The notes under the pieces: generated by a model
Seen by the model: only the letters and a program-made list of their open reading frames with translations
Databases searched by the model: none
Told to the model about the DNA's origin: nothing
Origin: an uncultured Petrimonas sp.
GTDB taxonomy: Bacteria > Bacteroidota > Bacteroidia > Bacteroidales > Dysgonomonadaceae
Length of the DNA stretch: 40,403 nt
NCBI GenBank assembly: GCA_934621705.1
Contig: CAKTUP010000004.1
Location: forward strand, 1 to 40,403
Reading direction: 5' to 3'
Position numbers and translations under genes: made by a program
Part shown: positions 18,582 to 26,251 of the stretch, piece after piece
Layout: every line of letters begins with the position of its first letter
Numbering within the stretch: the stretch's first letter is position 1

Positions 18582-18620
18582 GTCTTGACTCTTGATTCTT
18601 GGTTCTAACATCTTTTATAA
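18582..18620 (+). repeat. Intergenic repeat of the CTTGATT/CTTGGTT family before nanT
   Basis: GTCTTGACTCTTGATTCTTG followed by GTTCTAACATCTTTTATAA ends directly at the nanT ATG. A near relative lies just before pncA (36523-36563) and a tandem inverted-orientation version at 38308-38349. Units are seven bases long (CTTGACT, CTTGATT, CTTGGTT). Confidence 0.6.
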
Positions 18621-19898
18621 ATGAAAAATAGTAAATATTATCCGTGGATACTTGTCGGGCTGTTGTGGTTTGTAGCGTTGCTCAACTACCTCGACCGCCA
18701 GATGCTTTCCACCATGCAATCGTCTATGCAATTAGACATCAAGGAATTGGCCATCGCCGAGAATTTTGGGCGCGTCATGGGTATTTTTCTGCTCATTTAC
18801 GGACTGATGAGTCCCGTGGCGGGAATAATTGCTGACCGCATAAACCGTAAATGGCTCATTGTGGGCAGTTTGTTCGTTTGGTCGGCCGTAACTTACGGAA
18901 TGGGTTATGCCCAAACGTATGAGCAGGTTTACTGGCTGCGCGCGCTGATGGGCGTGAGCGAAGCGCTTTACCTTCCCACGGGACTGGCCATGATCGCCGA
19001 TTTTCACTCGTCGAAAACCCGCTCGCTGGCTATCGGAATTCACATGTCGGGCTTATACACGGGGCAGGCGCTGGGCGGATTTGGAGCTACCATTGCCGCC
19101 AATTACAGCTGGCACACGGTTTTCCACTGGTTCGGCATTGTCGGAATAATTTATGCCGTGCTGCTCGTGTTCCTTCTGCACGACAAGGAAGGCCACGCAG
19201 GCACAAAAACCGCCCGATTAAAAGTGAATCCGCAGGAAACACCCATTAAAAAAGAATCCGTTTTCAGGTCGTTTGGCATTATTTTGGGTACAATTTCGTT
19301 CTGGATCATGCTGTTTTACTTTATGGCTCCGAGTTTTCCCGGCTGGGCAACCAAAAACTGGCTCCCCACCCTATTCTCCGAAAATTTGGGAATTGAAATG
19401 GCAAAAGCCGGGCCTATGGCTACGATTTCTATCGCTATTGCATCGTTTATCGGCGTACTTATCGGCGGGCCGCTGTCTGACCGATGGGTTCAAAAAAACA
19501 TCCGTGGACGCATTTACACCAGCGTTATCGGTTTAACGCTTACCATTCCATCTCTTATTTTGCTGGGCTTCGGACATTCGTATGCCGGGCTTATCGGTGC
19601 AGCCATGCTTTTCGGAATCGGATTTGGCATGTTCGACACCAACAATATGCCGATACTTTGTCAGATCATTCCGCAAAAATACCGCGCCACAGCTTACGGA
19701 ATTATGAATATGATGGGTGTTTTTGCCGGTTATGCCGTTACGCTCATGCTTGGAAGTTCTACCGATGCCGGTAATCTGGGAGCCGATTTCAGCAAATTAG
19801 CCATCGTGGTGCTGGCGGCGGTGATTCTAATGCTGGCTTTCCTGAAACCGAAACAGGAACTGACATATCCACAAGAAGAAGAGTTAAAGAGTAAATAA
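18621..19898 (+). CDS. nanT: NanT-like MFS sialic-acid transporter
   Basis: 425 residues with about 12 predicted membrane segments. The N-terminus WFVALLNYLDRQMLSTMQ and the loop ADRINRKWLIVGSLFVWS are typical MFS (anion:cation symporter-like) features, with a second-half counterpart LSDRWVQKNIRGR. It is an inner-membrane symporter; placement between nanM and nanA points to N-acetylneuraminate import. Bacteroidetes NanT is of this MFS type. The gap to nanM (101 bases) holds the 7-bp repeat family, but no clear promoter. The substrate is inferred from context. Confidence 0.85.
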   Translation: MKNSKYYPWILVGLLWFVALLNYLDRQMLSTMQSSMQLDIKELAIAENFGRVMGIFLLIYGLMSPVAGIIADRINRKWLIVGSLFVWSAVTYGMGYAQTYEQVYWLRALMGVSEALYLPTGLAMIADFHSSKTRSLAIGIHMSGLYTGQALGGFGATIAANYSWHTVFHWFGIVGIIYAVLLVFLLHDKEGHAGTKTARLKVNPQETPIKKESVFRSFGIILGTISFWIMLFYFMAPSFPGWATKNWLPTLFSENLGIEMAKAGPMATISIAIASFIGVLIGGPLSDRWVQKNIRGRIYTSVIGLTLTIPSLILLGFGHSYAGLIGAAMLFGIGFGMFDTNNMPILCQIIPQKYRATAYGIMNMMGVFAGYAVTLMLGSSTDAGNLGADFSKLAIVVLAAVILMLAFLKPKQELTYPQEEELKSK

Positions 19899-19920
19899 TC
19901 ATCACATAAAAACAAATAAT

Positions 19921-20844
19921 ATGAAATTCGAAAAAATTAAAGGCCTTATCGTTGCCCCGTTTACGCCGTTCGACAAAAACGGTGAAGTAGATCTCAATCC
20001 TATCGCCGCCTACGCTGCCATATTGCAAAAAAACGGACTTATCGGCGTGTTTATCAACGGATCATCGGGTGAAGGCTATATGCTTACGGTAGACGAACGC
20101 AAACGCCTTGCCGAAAAATGGGTATCGGTTGCGCCCGAAGAGTTTAAAGTTATCGTTCACGTAGGTGCCACATGTATCAAAGACAGCCACGAGATGGCAC
20201 GCCACGCACAAGAAATCGGCGCGTTCGGTATCGGAGCCATGGCATCACCGTTTCCCAAAGCCGGGCGAGTGGAAGAATTGGTAAAATATTGCGAAGAAAT
20301 AGCTTGCGGCGCGCCAAACCTTCCGTTTTATTTCTACCATATTCCGGTGCTCAACGGCGTTTATCTGCCGATGCTTCCTTTCCTGAAAGCTGCCGACGGG
20401 CGCATTCCCAACCTTGCCGGAATTAAATACACGTACGAAAGTTTCTACGAATACAACCAATGTATGCTGTATGAAAACGGAAAGTTCGATATGCTGCACG
20501 GACAGGATGAAACCGTTCTAAACGGCTTGATCATGGGCGGTGCACAAGGCGGAATCAGCGGAACCGGAAGTTATATTGGGAACGTATTGGTGGGAATTAT
20601 CAACGAATACAACAACGGCAATATCGATAAAGCGCGTGAGTTGCAAAACTATGCGCAGGACGTGATTAACGTAATTGCCAAGTATCGCGGAAACATTGTT
20701 GCCGGAAAACGTATTATGAAACTTATCGGAGTGGATTTGGGTATCAACCGTACGCCGTTTCAAAACGTTACGGACGAAGAAGAAGCCGTTATCCGCAAAG
20801 AACTGGAAGCGATAAACTTCTTCGAGAAGTGCAATAAACTGTAA
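19921..20844 (+). CDS. nanA: N-acetylneuraminate lyase
   Basis: 307 residues, a DHDPS/NAL-family class I aldolase that splits N-acetylneuraminate into ManNAc and pyruvate in the cytoplasm. GSSGEGYMLTVDERK contains the carboxylate-binding loop; Tyr139 in FYFYHIPVLNG and Schiff-base Lys169 in LAGIKYTYE match the E. coli positions 137 and 165 closely. HGQDETVLNGLIMGGAQGGISGTGS is typical of NALs rather than of dihydrodipicolinate synthase. It is the last gene of the operon, 22 bases after nanT, and is followed by a hairpin and an intrinsic terminator. Confidence 0.93.
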   Translation: MKFEKIKGLIVAPFTPFDKNGEVDLNPIAAYAAILQKNGLIGVFINGSSGEGYMLTVDERKRLAEKWVSVAPEEFKVIVHVGATCIKDSHEMARHAQEIGAFGIGAMASPFPKAGRVEELVKYCEEIACGAPNLPFYFYHIPVLNGVYLPMLPFLKAADGRIPNLAGIKYTYESFYEYNQCMLYENGKFDMLHGQDETVLNGLIMGGAQGGISGTGSYIGNVLVGIINEYNNGNIDKARELQNYAQDVINVIAKYRGNIVAGKRIMKLIGVDLGINRTPFQNVTDEEEAVIRKELEAINFFEKCNKL

Positions 20845-20872
20845 ACGTTTAAAGTTTAAGGTTTAAAGTTCA
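20845..20872 (+). repeat. Tandem GTTTAAA-type 7-bp repeat after nanA
   Basis: Directly after the nanA stop: three or more seven-base units, GTTTAAA, GTTTAAG, GTTTAAA, flanked by degenerate copies. The same 7-base periodicity appears in the CTTGGTT-type repeats elsewhere in the window. Confidence 0.5.
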
Positions 20873-20875
20873 TTA

Positions 20876-20906
20876 CTGACGGAGTGATTATGAATCGCTC
20901 CGTCAG
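20876..20906. repeat. 31-base hairpin downstream of nanA
   Basis: CTGACGGAGTGATT and AATCGCTCCGTCAG form a 14-bp stem with a single G-T wobble around a three-base loop ATG. There is no T-tract after it; it precedes the real terminator by about 25 bases and may protect the mRNA 3' end. Confidence 0.7.
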
Positions 20907-20931
20907 GATGCTGTTTATAAATTATAGGGAG

Positions 20932-20955
20932 ACGAAGGCTTTGCCTTCGTTTTTT
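20932..20955 (+). terminator. Rho-independent terminator of the nan operon
   Basis: ACGAAGGC, TTT, GCCTTCGT is a perfect 8-bp stem followed at once by a run of T (six including the last stem base). It lies about 90 bases after the nanA stop and about 30 before the end of the convergent acs gene. Confidence 0.85.
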
Positions 20956-20985
20956 ATGAAGCCAAAGGCATCGTCACCACTTCTC

Positions 20986-22893
20986 TCACAATCTTCCCTT
21001 CTTTATCTCTTCCACCACTTCCGGATTTACCAAAGTAGTTATATCTCCAAAATCGGACTCTTCGCCTTCGGCGATTTTTCGTAAGATGCGGCGCATGATC
21101 TTTCCTGAACGCGTTTTCGGTAATCCACTCACGAACTGCACTTTATCCAGCTTCGCGATGGCTCCGATCTGATCTGAAATAAGCTGGTTAATTTCCTTGA
21201 CCATATTCTCCTTAATACGCCACTCACCCGTTTCTTTAATAACCACAAAGCCGTACAGGGCATTTCCTTTGATATCGTGTGGATAGCCCACAATGGCGCT
21301 TTCGGCCACAAACTGGTGTTCGTTTATGGCATCTTCGATGGGTGCGGTGCCGAGATTGTGCCCCGAAACGATAATCACATCGTCCACCCGCCCCGTGATG
21401 CGGTAATAACCCACTTCGTCGCGCAACGCACCGTCGCCTGAAAAATACTTGCCCGGAAACGTGGTAAAATACGTATCGATAAATCGCTGATGGTCACCCC
21501 AAATGGTTCGGGCAATTCCCGGCCACGGATATTCGATGCACAGGTTTCCTATTTTCTGGTTTCCTTGAATTTCGTTTCGCAACTCGTCCATCAAAACCGG
21601 TTTTATTCCCGGAAACGGCAATGAAGCGTAAGTTGGCTTGGTGGGCGTAACGAAAGGAATGGCCGAAATGAGAATGCCGCCCGTTTCGGTTTGCCACCAT
21701 GTATCCACCAGCGGGCATTTTTTTCCGCCCACGTGGTCGTTGTACCAATGCCAGGCCTCTTCGTTTATCGGTTCACCCACGGAGCCGATAACTTTCAACG
21801 AATCCAATTGAAAAGGCTGCACATATTCTATTTTTTCTTTCGCCAATGAGCGTATAGCCGTGGGCGCCGTATAAAACTGATTCACTTTGTGTTTTTCGAT
21901 CACTTCCCAAAACCGGCTGTGCGTGGGATACGACGGAATTCCTTCGAAAATAATCGTGGTAGCCCCGTTCAACAGCGGCCCGTAAACGATATAGGAATGT
22001 CCGGTTACCCACCCGATATCGGCGGTACACCAATAAACATCTTCGGGCGAATAATTGAACACATTTTTAAACGTGTATGCCGTGTAAACCATATACCCGG
22101 CCGTTGTATGCAGCATCCCTTTGGATTTTCCGGTAGAGCCGGATGTGTAAAGAATAAACAACGGATCTTCGGCATCCATTACTTCAGCCATACTGGTTGC
22201 CGGCGCTTCATCCAACAGGGGCTGCAGCCAGAGATCACGTCCTTCTTTCATTTCCACCGGCTGATGGGTGCGTTTCACGACCAACACTTTTTCGACGCTG
22301 GGGGAATTTTTCAGCGCATCGTCGGCAATTTTTTTCAGATCGATGGTTTTGGCGCCCCGAAATCCACCGTCGGAAGTGATAAGCATTTTACAGGTACTAT
22401 CGTTTATTCGGGTAGATAGAGCATTGGCCGAAAACCCGCCAAACACCACCGAATGAATGGCCCCGATTCGCGCACACGCCAATACGCTGAAAGCGAGTTC
22501 GGGAATCATTGGAAGGTAAATGCAGACTCGGTCGCCTTTTTTAATTCCATTATCGCGAAGCACGTTAGCCATTCTGGAAACTTCGGCGTAGAGCTGGTTG
22601 TACGTATAGTATCGGGCGGGTTCGTCGGGATTATTCGGCTCAAAAATGATGGCATTTTTATCTCCGTAATTGGCTAAATGACGATCGATGCAATTTTTGG
22701 TGATGTTTACTTTTGCATTTTTGAACCAGGTAAATTCTGCTTTCTGCATATCAAACTCCACCACTTTATCCCATTTCTGATACCACGTGAAGTTGTTTTC
22801 CGCAATTTTAGCCCAAAATTTTTTCGGATTTTTAATCGAACGCCTGTACACCTTGAAGTATTGCTCCAGGGATTTGATGGAATAGCTACTCAT
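20986..22893 (-). CDS. acs: Acetyl-CoA synthetase (acetate-CoA ligase, AMP-forming)
   Basis: 635 residues, full family length. It makes acetyl-CoA from acetate, ATP and CoA by way of acetyl-AMP. Motifs: LFILYTSGSTGKSKGMLHTT (P-loop-like A3), VDTWWQTETGG (A5), YFSGDGALRDEVGYYRITGRVDDVI (A7/A8), and the C-terminal catalytic Lys in PKTRSGKIMRRILRKIA, a known acetylation site. It converges with the nan operon, with terminators between. The upstream 269-base gap holds its presumed promoter region and the dnaJ terminator. It may use acetate released by sialate O-acetylesterase and amino-sugar deacetylation, but that link is speculation. Confidence 0.96.
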   Translation of the reverse strand: MSSYSIKSLEQYFKVYRRSIKNPKKFWAKIAENNFTWYQKWDKVVEFDMQKAEFTWFKNAKVNITKNCIDRHLANYGDKNAIIFEPNNPDEPARYYTYNQLYAEVSRMANVLRDNGIKKGDRVCIYLPMIPELAFSVLACARIGAIHSVVFGGFSANALSTRINDSTCKMLITSDGGFRGAKTIDLKKIADDALKNSPSVEKVLVVKRTHQPVEMKEGRDLWLQPLLDEAPATSMAEVMDAEDPLFILYTSGSTGKSKGMLHTTAGYMVYTAYTFKNVFNYSPEDVYWCTADIGWVTGHSYIVYGPLLNGATTIIFEGIPSYPTHSRFWEVIEKHKVNQFYTAPTAIRSLAKEKIEYVQPFQLDSLKVIGSVGEPINEEAWHWYNDHVGGKKCPLVDTWWQTETGGILISAIPFVTPTKPTYASLPFPGIKPVLMDELRNEIQGNQKIGNLCIEYPWPGIARTIWGDHQRFIDTYFTTFPGKYFSGDGALRDEVGYYRITGRVDDVIIVSGHNLGTAPIEDAINEHQFVAESAIVGYPHDIKGNALYGFVVIKETGEWRIKENMVKEINQLISDQIGAIAKLDKVQFVSGLPKTRSGKIMRRILRKIAEGEESDFGDITTLVNPEVVEEIKKGRL

Positions 22894-23053
22894 AGTTTTA
22901 TTGCTGTGTTTTTAATTAACGTTGACAAAAGAACAAAAAATGTTTGAAATATGTTCTGTTTTATAATCTATTTCGCCGTTTTTATTACGATTTAAATTTA
23001 ATTTAACAAAAAACATTAAATCCATCCAATAATCCTACGAATTCTTCTGAGTC

Positions 23054-23104
23054 GGCGCACAGAGTGCGCCATTATACTAACTCCATGCGACTTGTCGCGT
23101 GGAG
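23054..23104. repeat. Two GC-rich hairpins downstream of dnaJ
   Basis: GGCGCAC/GTGCGCC (23054-23070, perfect 7-bp stem, loop AGA) and CTCCATGCGAC/GTCGCGTGGAG (23081-23104, 11-bp stem with one wobble, loop TT). They sit between acs and the dnaJ terminator, are unlike the AT-rich surroundings, and resemble REP-type extragenic palindromes. Confidence 0.6.
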
Positions 23105-23143
23105 AAAAAAAATAGCGGTCAAACCAAAGTTTACCGCTATTTT
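23105..23143 (-). terminator. Rho-independent terminator of grpE-dnaJ
   Basis: Read on the minus strand, AAAATAGCGGT and ACCGCTATTTT (23133-23143 and 23109-23119) form an 11-bp stem extended by four further pairs past a one-base bulge, followed by a run of eight T. It begins about 20 bases after the dnaJ stop. Confidence 0.88.
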
Positions 23144-23162
23144 ACAAATGAATTTATGTGGT

Positions 23163-24311
23163 TTAATCAAACATCTTTTTGAATTTATTGAAAACACTTT
23201 TTTTTGCCGATTTCGACGGAGCAAAGTTTTCCGATTTATCCATTTCGGAAATTTTCTTTTTCTCGGCATCGCTTAGGTTCTCAGGAACGTAAACGTTTAC
23301 GTTGATGAGTTCGTCACCCGTTCCGTAGCCATTTACGGTTGGTAATCCCTTGTTGCGCAGGCGTAGCACCTTGCCGGGTTGCGTTCCCGGATCGATTTTC
23401 ACTTTGGCCACACCTTCTATGGTGGGAACTTCTACCGTTCCGCCCAAAGCAGCCGTGGGGAAACTAATGAAAAGATTGTAAATCACGTCGTTGTGGTCGC
23501 GAATTAAGTTCGGGTCTTCCTCTTCCTCCACCAGTATCAGCAAATCGCCGTTGATGCCTCCGCGGCGGGCTGCATTCCCTTTCCCCGACATAGATAGCTG
23601 CATTCCTTCTTCCACCCCGGCAGGAATTTTGATGGAAATAACTTCCTCATCGTGCACGATTCCATCGCCGTTGCAATGCGCGCATTTCTTGGTGATCGTT
23701 TTTCCGTCGCCGTTGCAGGAAGGACAGGTTGTGGTGGTTTGCATCTGCCCGAGAATGGTGTTCTGAACACGCGTTACCATACCGCTTCCGTTGCAGGTTG
23801 TGCAGGTAGAAACCGAGTTTCCGTTATCCGAGCCGTTGCCGTTACACGGCGAGCAAGCTACGTATTTTTTTACTTTTATCTTCTTTTCAACTCCGTTGAG
23901 AATTTCTTTCAGGTTGAGTTTCACTTTCACCCGAAGATCGGAGCCGCGGTTGGTACGTCTTCCCGACCTGCCAAATCCGCCGAAACCGCCAAATCCGCCG
24001 AAATGGCCACCAAAAATATCACCAAATTGCGAGAAAATGTCTTCCATCGACATTCCTCCGCCAAAACCGCCTCCGGCGGCTCCACCAACTCCGGCATGGC
24101 CAAACTGGTCATAACGGGCACGTTTATTCTCATCGCTGAGCACTTCGTAGGCTTCGGCCGCTTCCTTGAATTTCTCTTCGGCAGTGTGGTCGCCCGGATT
24201 TTTATCGGGGTGATACTGAATGGCTTTCTTGCGGTATGCTTTCTTTATCTCCTCGGCCGATGCCGATTTCGAAACTTCCAGTATTTCGTAATAATCTCTT
24301 TTTGCTGCCAT
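23163..24311 (-). CDS. dnaJ: Chaperone protein DnaJ
   Basis: 382 residues. J domain (about 1-70) with HPD at 34-36, a Gly/Phe-rich linker (about 75-125, many GG and GFGG units), four zinc-binding CxxCxGxG repeats ([32 protein letters not shown]), then the substrate-binding C-terminal domains. It stimulates DnaK ATPase and delivers unfolded clients. The start is one base after the grpE stop codon, so the two are translated from one mRNA. A strong terminator follows. All family hallmarks are intact. Confidence 0.98.
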   Translation of the reverse strand: MAAKRDYYEILEVSKSASAEEIKKAYRKKAIQYHPDKNPGDHTAEEKFKEAAEAYEVLSDENKRARYDQFGHAGVGGAAGGGFGGGMSMEDIFSQFGDIFGGHFGGFGGFGGFGRSGRRTNRGSDLRVKVKLNLKEILNGVEKKIKVKKYVACSPCNGNGSDNGNSVSTCTTCNGSGMVTRVQNTILGQMQTTTTCPSCNGDGKTITKKCAHCNGDGIVHDEEVISIKIPAGVEEGMQLSMSGKGNAARRGGINGDLLILVEEEEDPNLIRDHNDVIYNLFISFPTAALGGTVEVPTIEGVAKVKIDPGTQPGKVLRLRNKGLPTVNGYGTGDELINVNVYVPENLSDAEKKKISEMDKSENFAPSKSAKKSVFNKFKKMFD

Positions 24312-24312
24312 T

Positions 24313-24894
24313 TTACTCTCCTACAATAACCTTCGGGTAACGGATAATTTTGTCGTTTAACTCGTATCCTTTTTGTACACAATCAATTATCAGGCCTTTT
24401 TGGGCTGCATCCTGAACGGGAACGGTGGTAATAGCTTCAAATCTATCGGCATCGAAAGGCTGGCCAACGGCTTCAATTTCTTTTACACCGTGTTGATTCA
24501 TGAAATTCACGAATTTCGAATAAATCAAATCCATTCCTTCCACCATCGCGGCTTTGTCTTCTGCCGCGTGAAGCGCCTGCATAGCACGTTCGAAATCGTC
24601 GGCAAGCGGCAACATATCCGTCAGCACGCGTTCGCCGCCGCTTTTTATGATATCGGCTTTTTCCTTCATTGTGCGCTTGCGGAAGTTGTCGAATTCAGCG
24701 TGAAGCCGCAAATAACTGTTGTTTAACTCGTTGTATTTTGTCTGTAATTCCCGTACGGGATCGGATTCTTCTGACAAATTGTCTTCGATGTTGGCTTTCA
24801 ACTCATCGATATCTTCCCGGGTGGGATCCAAATTCATATCGTCATCGTACAATTCTTCGGGATCGGTATAATCGTTATTTCTATTCATAATCAT
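24313..24894 (-). CDS. grpE: Nucleotide exchange factor GrpE
   Basis: About 193 residues from ATG 24894 (a second ATG two codons on, 24888, is equally possible; an upstream TTG frame to 24924 is less likely). The acidic N-terminus is followed by a long helix (about 45-100, containing [16 protein letters not shown]) and the C-terminal beta domain with [14 protein letters not shown] and [17 protein letters not shown]. It releases ADP from DnaK. First gene of the grpE-dnaJ operon. An inverted repeat lies 24 bases upstream of the start. Confidence 0.95.
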   Translation of the reverse strand: MIMNRNNDYTDPEELYDDDMNLDPTREDIDELKANIEDNLSEESDPVRELQTKYNELNNSYLRLHAEFDNFRKRTMKEKADIIKSGGERVLTDMLPLADDFERAMQALHAAEDKAAMVEGMDLIYSKFVNFMNQHGVKEIEAVGQPFDADRFEAITTVPVQDAAQKGLIIDCVQKGYELNDKIIRYPKVIVGE

Positions 24895-24917
24895 CTGATA
24901 AATATAATAATCGCCTT

Positions 24918-24957
24918 GCAGCAATAAAAATTTTGAATATTCAGATTTTATTACTGC
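24918..24957 (-). promoter_or_regulatory. Inverted repeat upstream of grpE
   Basis: Twelve-base arms GCAGCAATAAAA and TTTTATTACTGC pair at 11 of 12 positions (the twelfth is a G-U wobble in the grpE sense RNA) across 16 bases. A TATTTG box on the minus strand (24957-24962) overlaps its outer edge. It could be an operator or a 5'-leader hairpin. It is not the CIRCE element. Confidence 0.45.
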
Positions 24958-25031
24958 AAATAGTTTGCCAAAAATATGACAGGAATAAAAATTAAGAAAG
25001 GATATTGCAATTTTATTCTAAAACGTAGAAT

Positions 25032-25367
25032 TTATGAGGAAAACAAATGTGCAATCATGTGGTTGTTGGAAATATAGCGAACCAAATAAACGATTTCGTT
25101 ATTTTCCTGATACACATTAAAAAATACGTACCATTGAGTGGTTTTGTTTTTGGTGAATGTGGCGTACAGCAGTTTTTTACCGTAGCGCTGAAAATAGGGA
25201 GGAGCGGGACGTTTCAACCTATACGGCAAGGTGGTTGTGATATCTGTAAACAACTCTTCGACATATCTTTCGGCCGATTCGAGAAACCCGAAATAATCTT
25301 TTTCGTACAAAAGTAAAGAAAGCTCGTATAAGTATGAACGAACTTCGGGACTAACCAATACGCGCAT
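25032..25367 (-). CDS. ParE/RelE-like toxin of a type II toxin-antitoxin system
   Basis: 111 residues, with a small toxin-like build: N-terminal helices (SPEVRSYLYELSLLLY), then strands with basic residues PYRLKRPAPPYFQRYGKKLLYATF and a C-terminal NEIVYLVRYISNNH segment, the usual RelE/ParE topology. It starts inside the antitoxin gene (17-base overlap), as is typical. Whether it acts on ribosome-bound mRNA or on gyrase cannot be told from the sequence. The family assignment is by size, pattern and partner. Confidence 0.7.
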   Translation of the reverse strand: MRVLVSPEVRSYLYELSLLLYEKDYFGFLESAERYVEELFTDITTTLPYRLKRPAPPYFQRYGKKLLYATFTKNKTTQWYVFFNVYQENNEIVYLVRYISNNHMIAHLFSS

Positions 25368-25623
25368 CTTTCTTTCCGCTGAATATTTCCTTTAAATCTT
25401 CTTTTACTCCAACCAATAATTCATCAAACGTAATGGCTTTTTGGAGTTCATTATCGGGTTCAAGAATGAAATTCCGTTCAATTACAGTATCAAATTCAGT
25501 TATCGGCGTAATTCGATACGCTTTATCTCTCCCTCTTTGAACAAGTATTTCATCACCGTTATCTACTTTGTCGAGATACGTTGCCTGATTGTTCCTGAAT
25601 TCCCGTGAACTGATAATTATCAT
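25351..25623 (-). CDS. Phd/YefM-like antitoxin
   Basis: 90 residues. The N-terminus MIIISSREFRNNQATYLDKV and the following GDEILVQRGRDKAYRITPI match the Phd/YefM DNA-binding fold; the C-terminal part (about 55-90) is charged and likely wraps the toxin. It is the first gene of the pair, overlaps the toxin gene, and has a palindrome over its own promoter consistent with autoregulation. Confidence 0.82.
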   Translation of the reverse strand: MIIISSREFRNNQATYLDKVDNGDEILVQRGRDKAYRITPITEFDTVIERNFILEPDNELQKAITFDELLVGVKEDLKEIFSGKKDARIG

Positions 25624-25641
25624 ATATTTCCGGCTTTAAAG

Positions 25642-25686
25642 TGTACCAATATGGTACAAAGATAACATAAAAAAGAAATAATCAAA
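25642..25686 (-). promoter_or_regulatory. Promoter with overlapping palindromic operator of the TA pair
   Basis: On the minus strand TTTG (25683-25686), 18 bases, then TATCTTTG (25657-25664), a consensus -7 box. The perfect palindrome TGTACCA-ATA-TGGTACA (25642-25658) abuts it over the expected transcription start, 19 bases before the antitoxin ATG. Confidence 0.7.
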
Positions 25687-26218
25687 GAAAAAATTCGCAC
25701 CATTCATCAAATATCTCTACCTGATGCGTATCGTGATTTCGCAAACTTTCTCTTATCTTTTTTATCGGTTTTTCTTTGCCCAACTGCGATTTGGAATAAA
25801 ACTTATCGGTAAAACAGATGATTTTTTCTTCCAGGCTCCGTGGGCGCATATCGCGATGCGGGATGGGAAGTTTTTTCTGCAGTATGGTTTCCAGGCTCAG
25901 TCCGGTGCCGGTGTGGCGTTCGCAGACCATTCCGTGCCGGGGAAGGCCTTCTTGAGTTAACAATTCGCGACCTAAGAAGCCGTGGCAAATATAGGGAAAG
26001 TTTCCTTCGCAAGCGATGTGCGGAGCACGGGTTTTAAAGATACCTATATCGTGCAACATTCCGGCTTCTTCCAGAAATTTCACATCGATGGCCAGTTCGG
26101 GATGCTTTTGCGCTACCAGCAACGCCTTGTTGGTTACATCGATTACGTGAGAGATGTAAATGTCGTAGAGTTTGGTTCCCGGCTTGTAATACTTGTGGAT
26201 GATATCGAGCGGCTGCAT
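25682..26218 (-). CDS. HD-domain phosphohydrolase-like protein
   Basis: 178 residues. HD superfamily signature: H24 region (ISHVIDVTNKALLVAQKH), then GMLHDIGIFKT with the HD doublet, ICHGFLGRELLTQEGL, and a downstream CFTDKFYSK Asp, giving the metal-binding set H...HD...D. Such proteins hydrolyse phosphate esters or nucleotides in the cytoplasm; this clade (uncharacterised HDIG-type proteins in Bacteroidetes) has no known substrate. It follows oxyR on the same strand, with 33 bases between. Its tail overlaps the far end of the TA promoter. Confidence 0.8.
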   Translation of the reverse strand: MQPLDIIHKYYKPGTKLYDIYISHVIDVTNKALLVAQKHPELAIDVKFLEEAGMLHDIGIFKTRAPHIACEGNFPYICHGFLGRELLTQEGLPRHGMVCERHTGTGLSLETILQKKLPIPHRDMRPRSLEEKIICFTDKFYSKSQLGKEKPIKKIRESLRNHDTHQVEIFDEWCEFFL

Positions 26219-26251
26219 ATTTTTTTCAAAAAACGGAAAAGAAGACGAATA

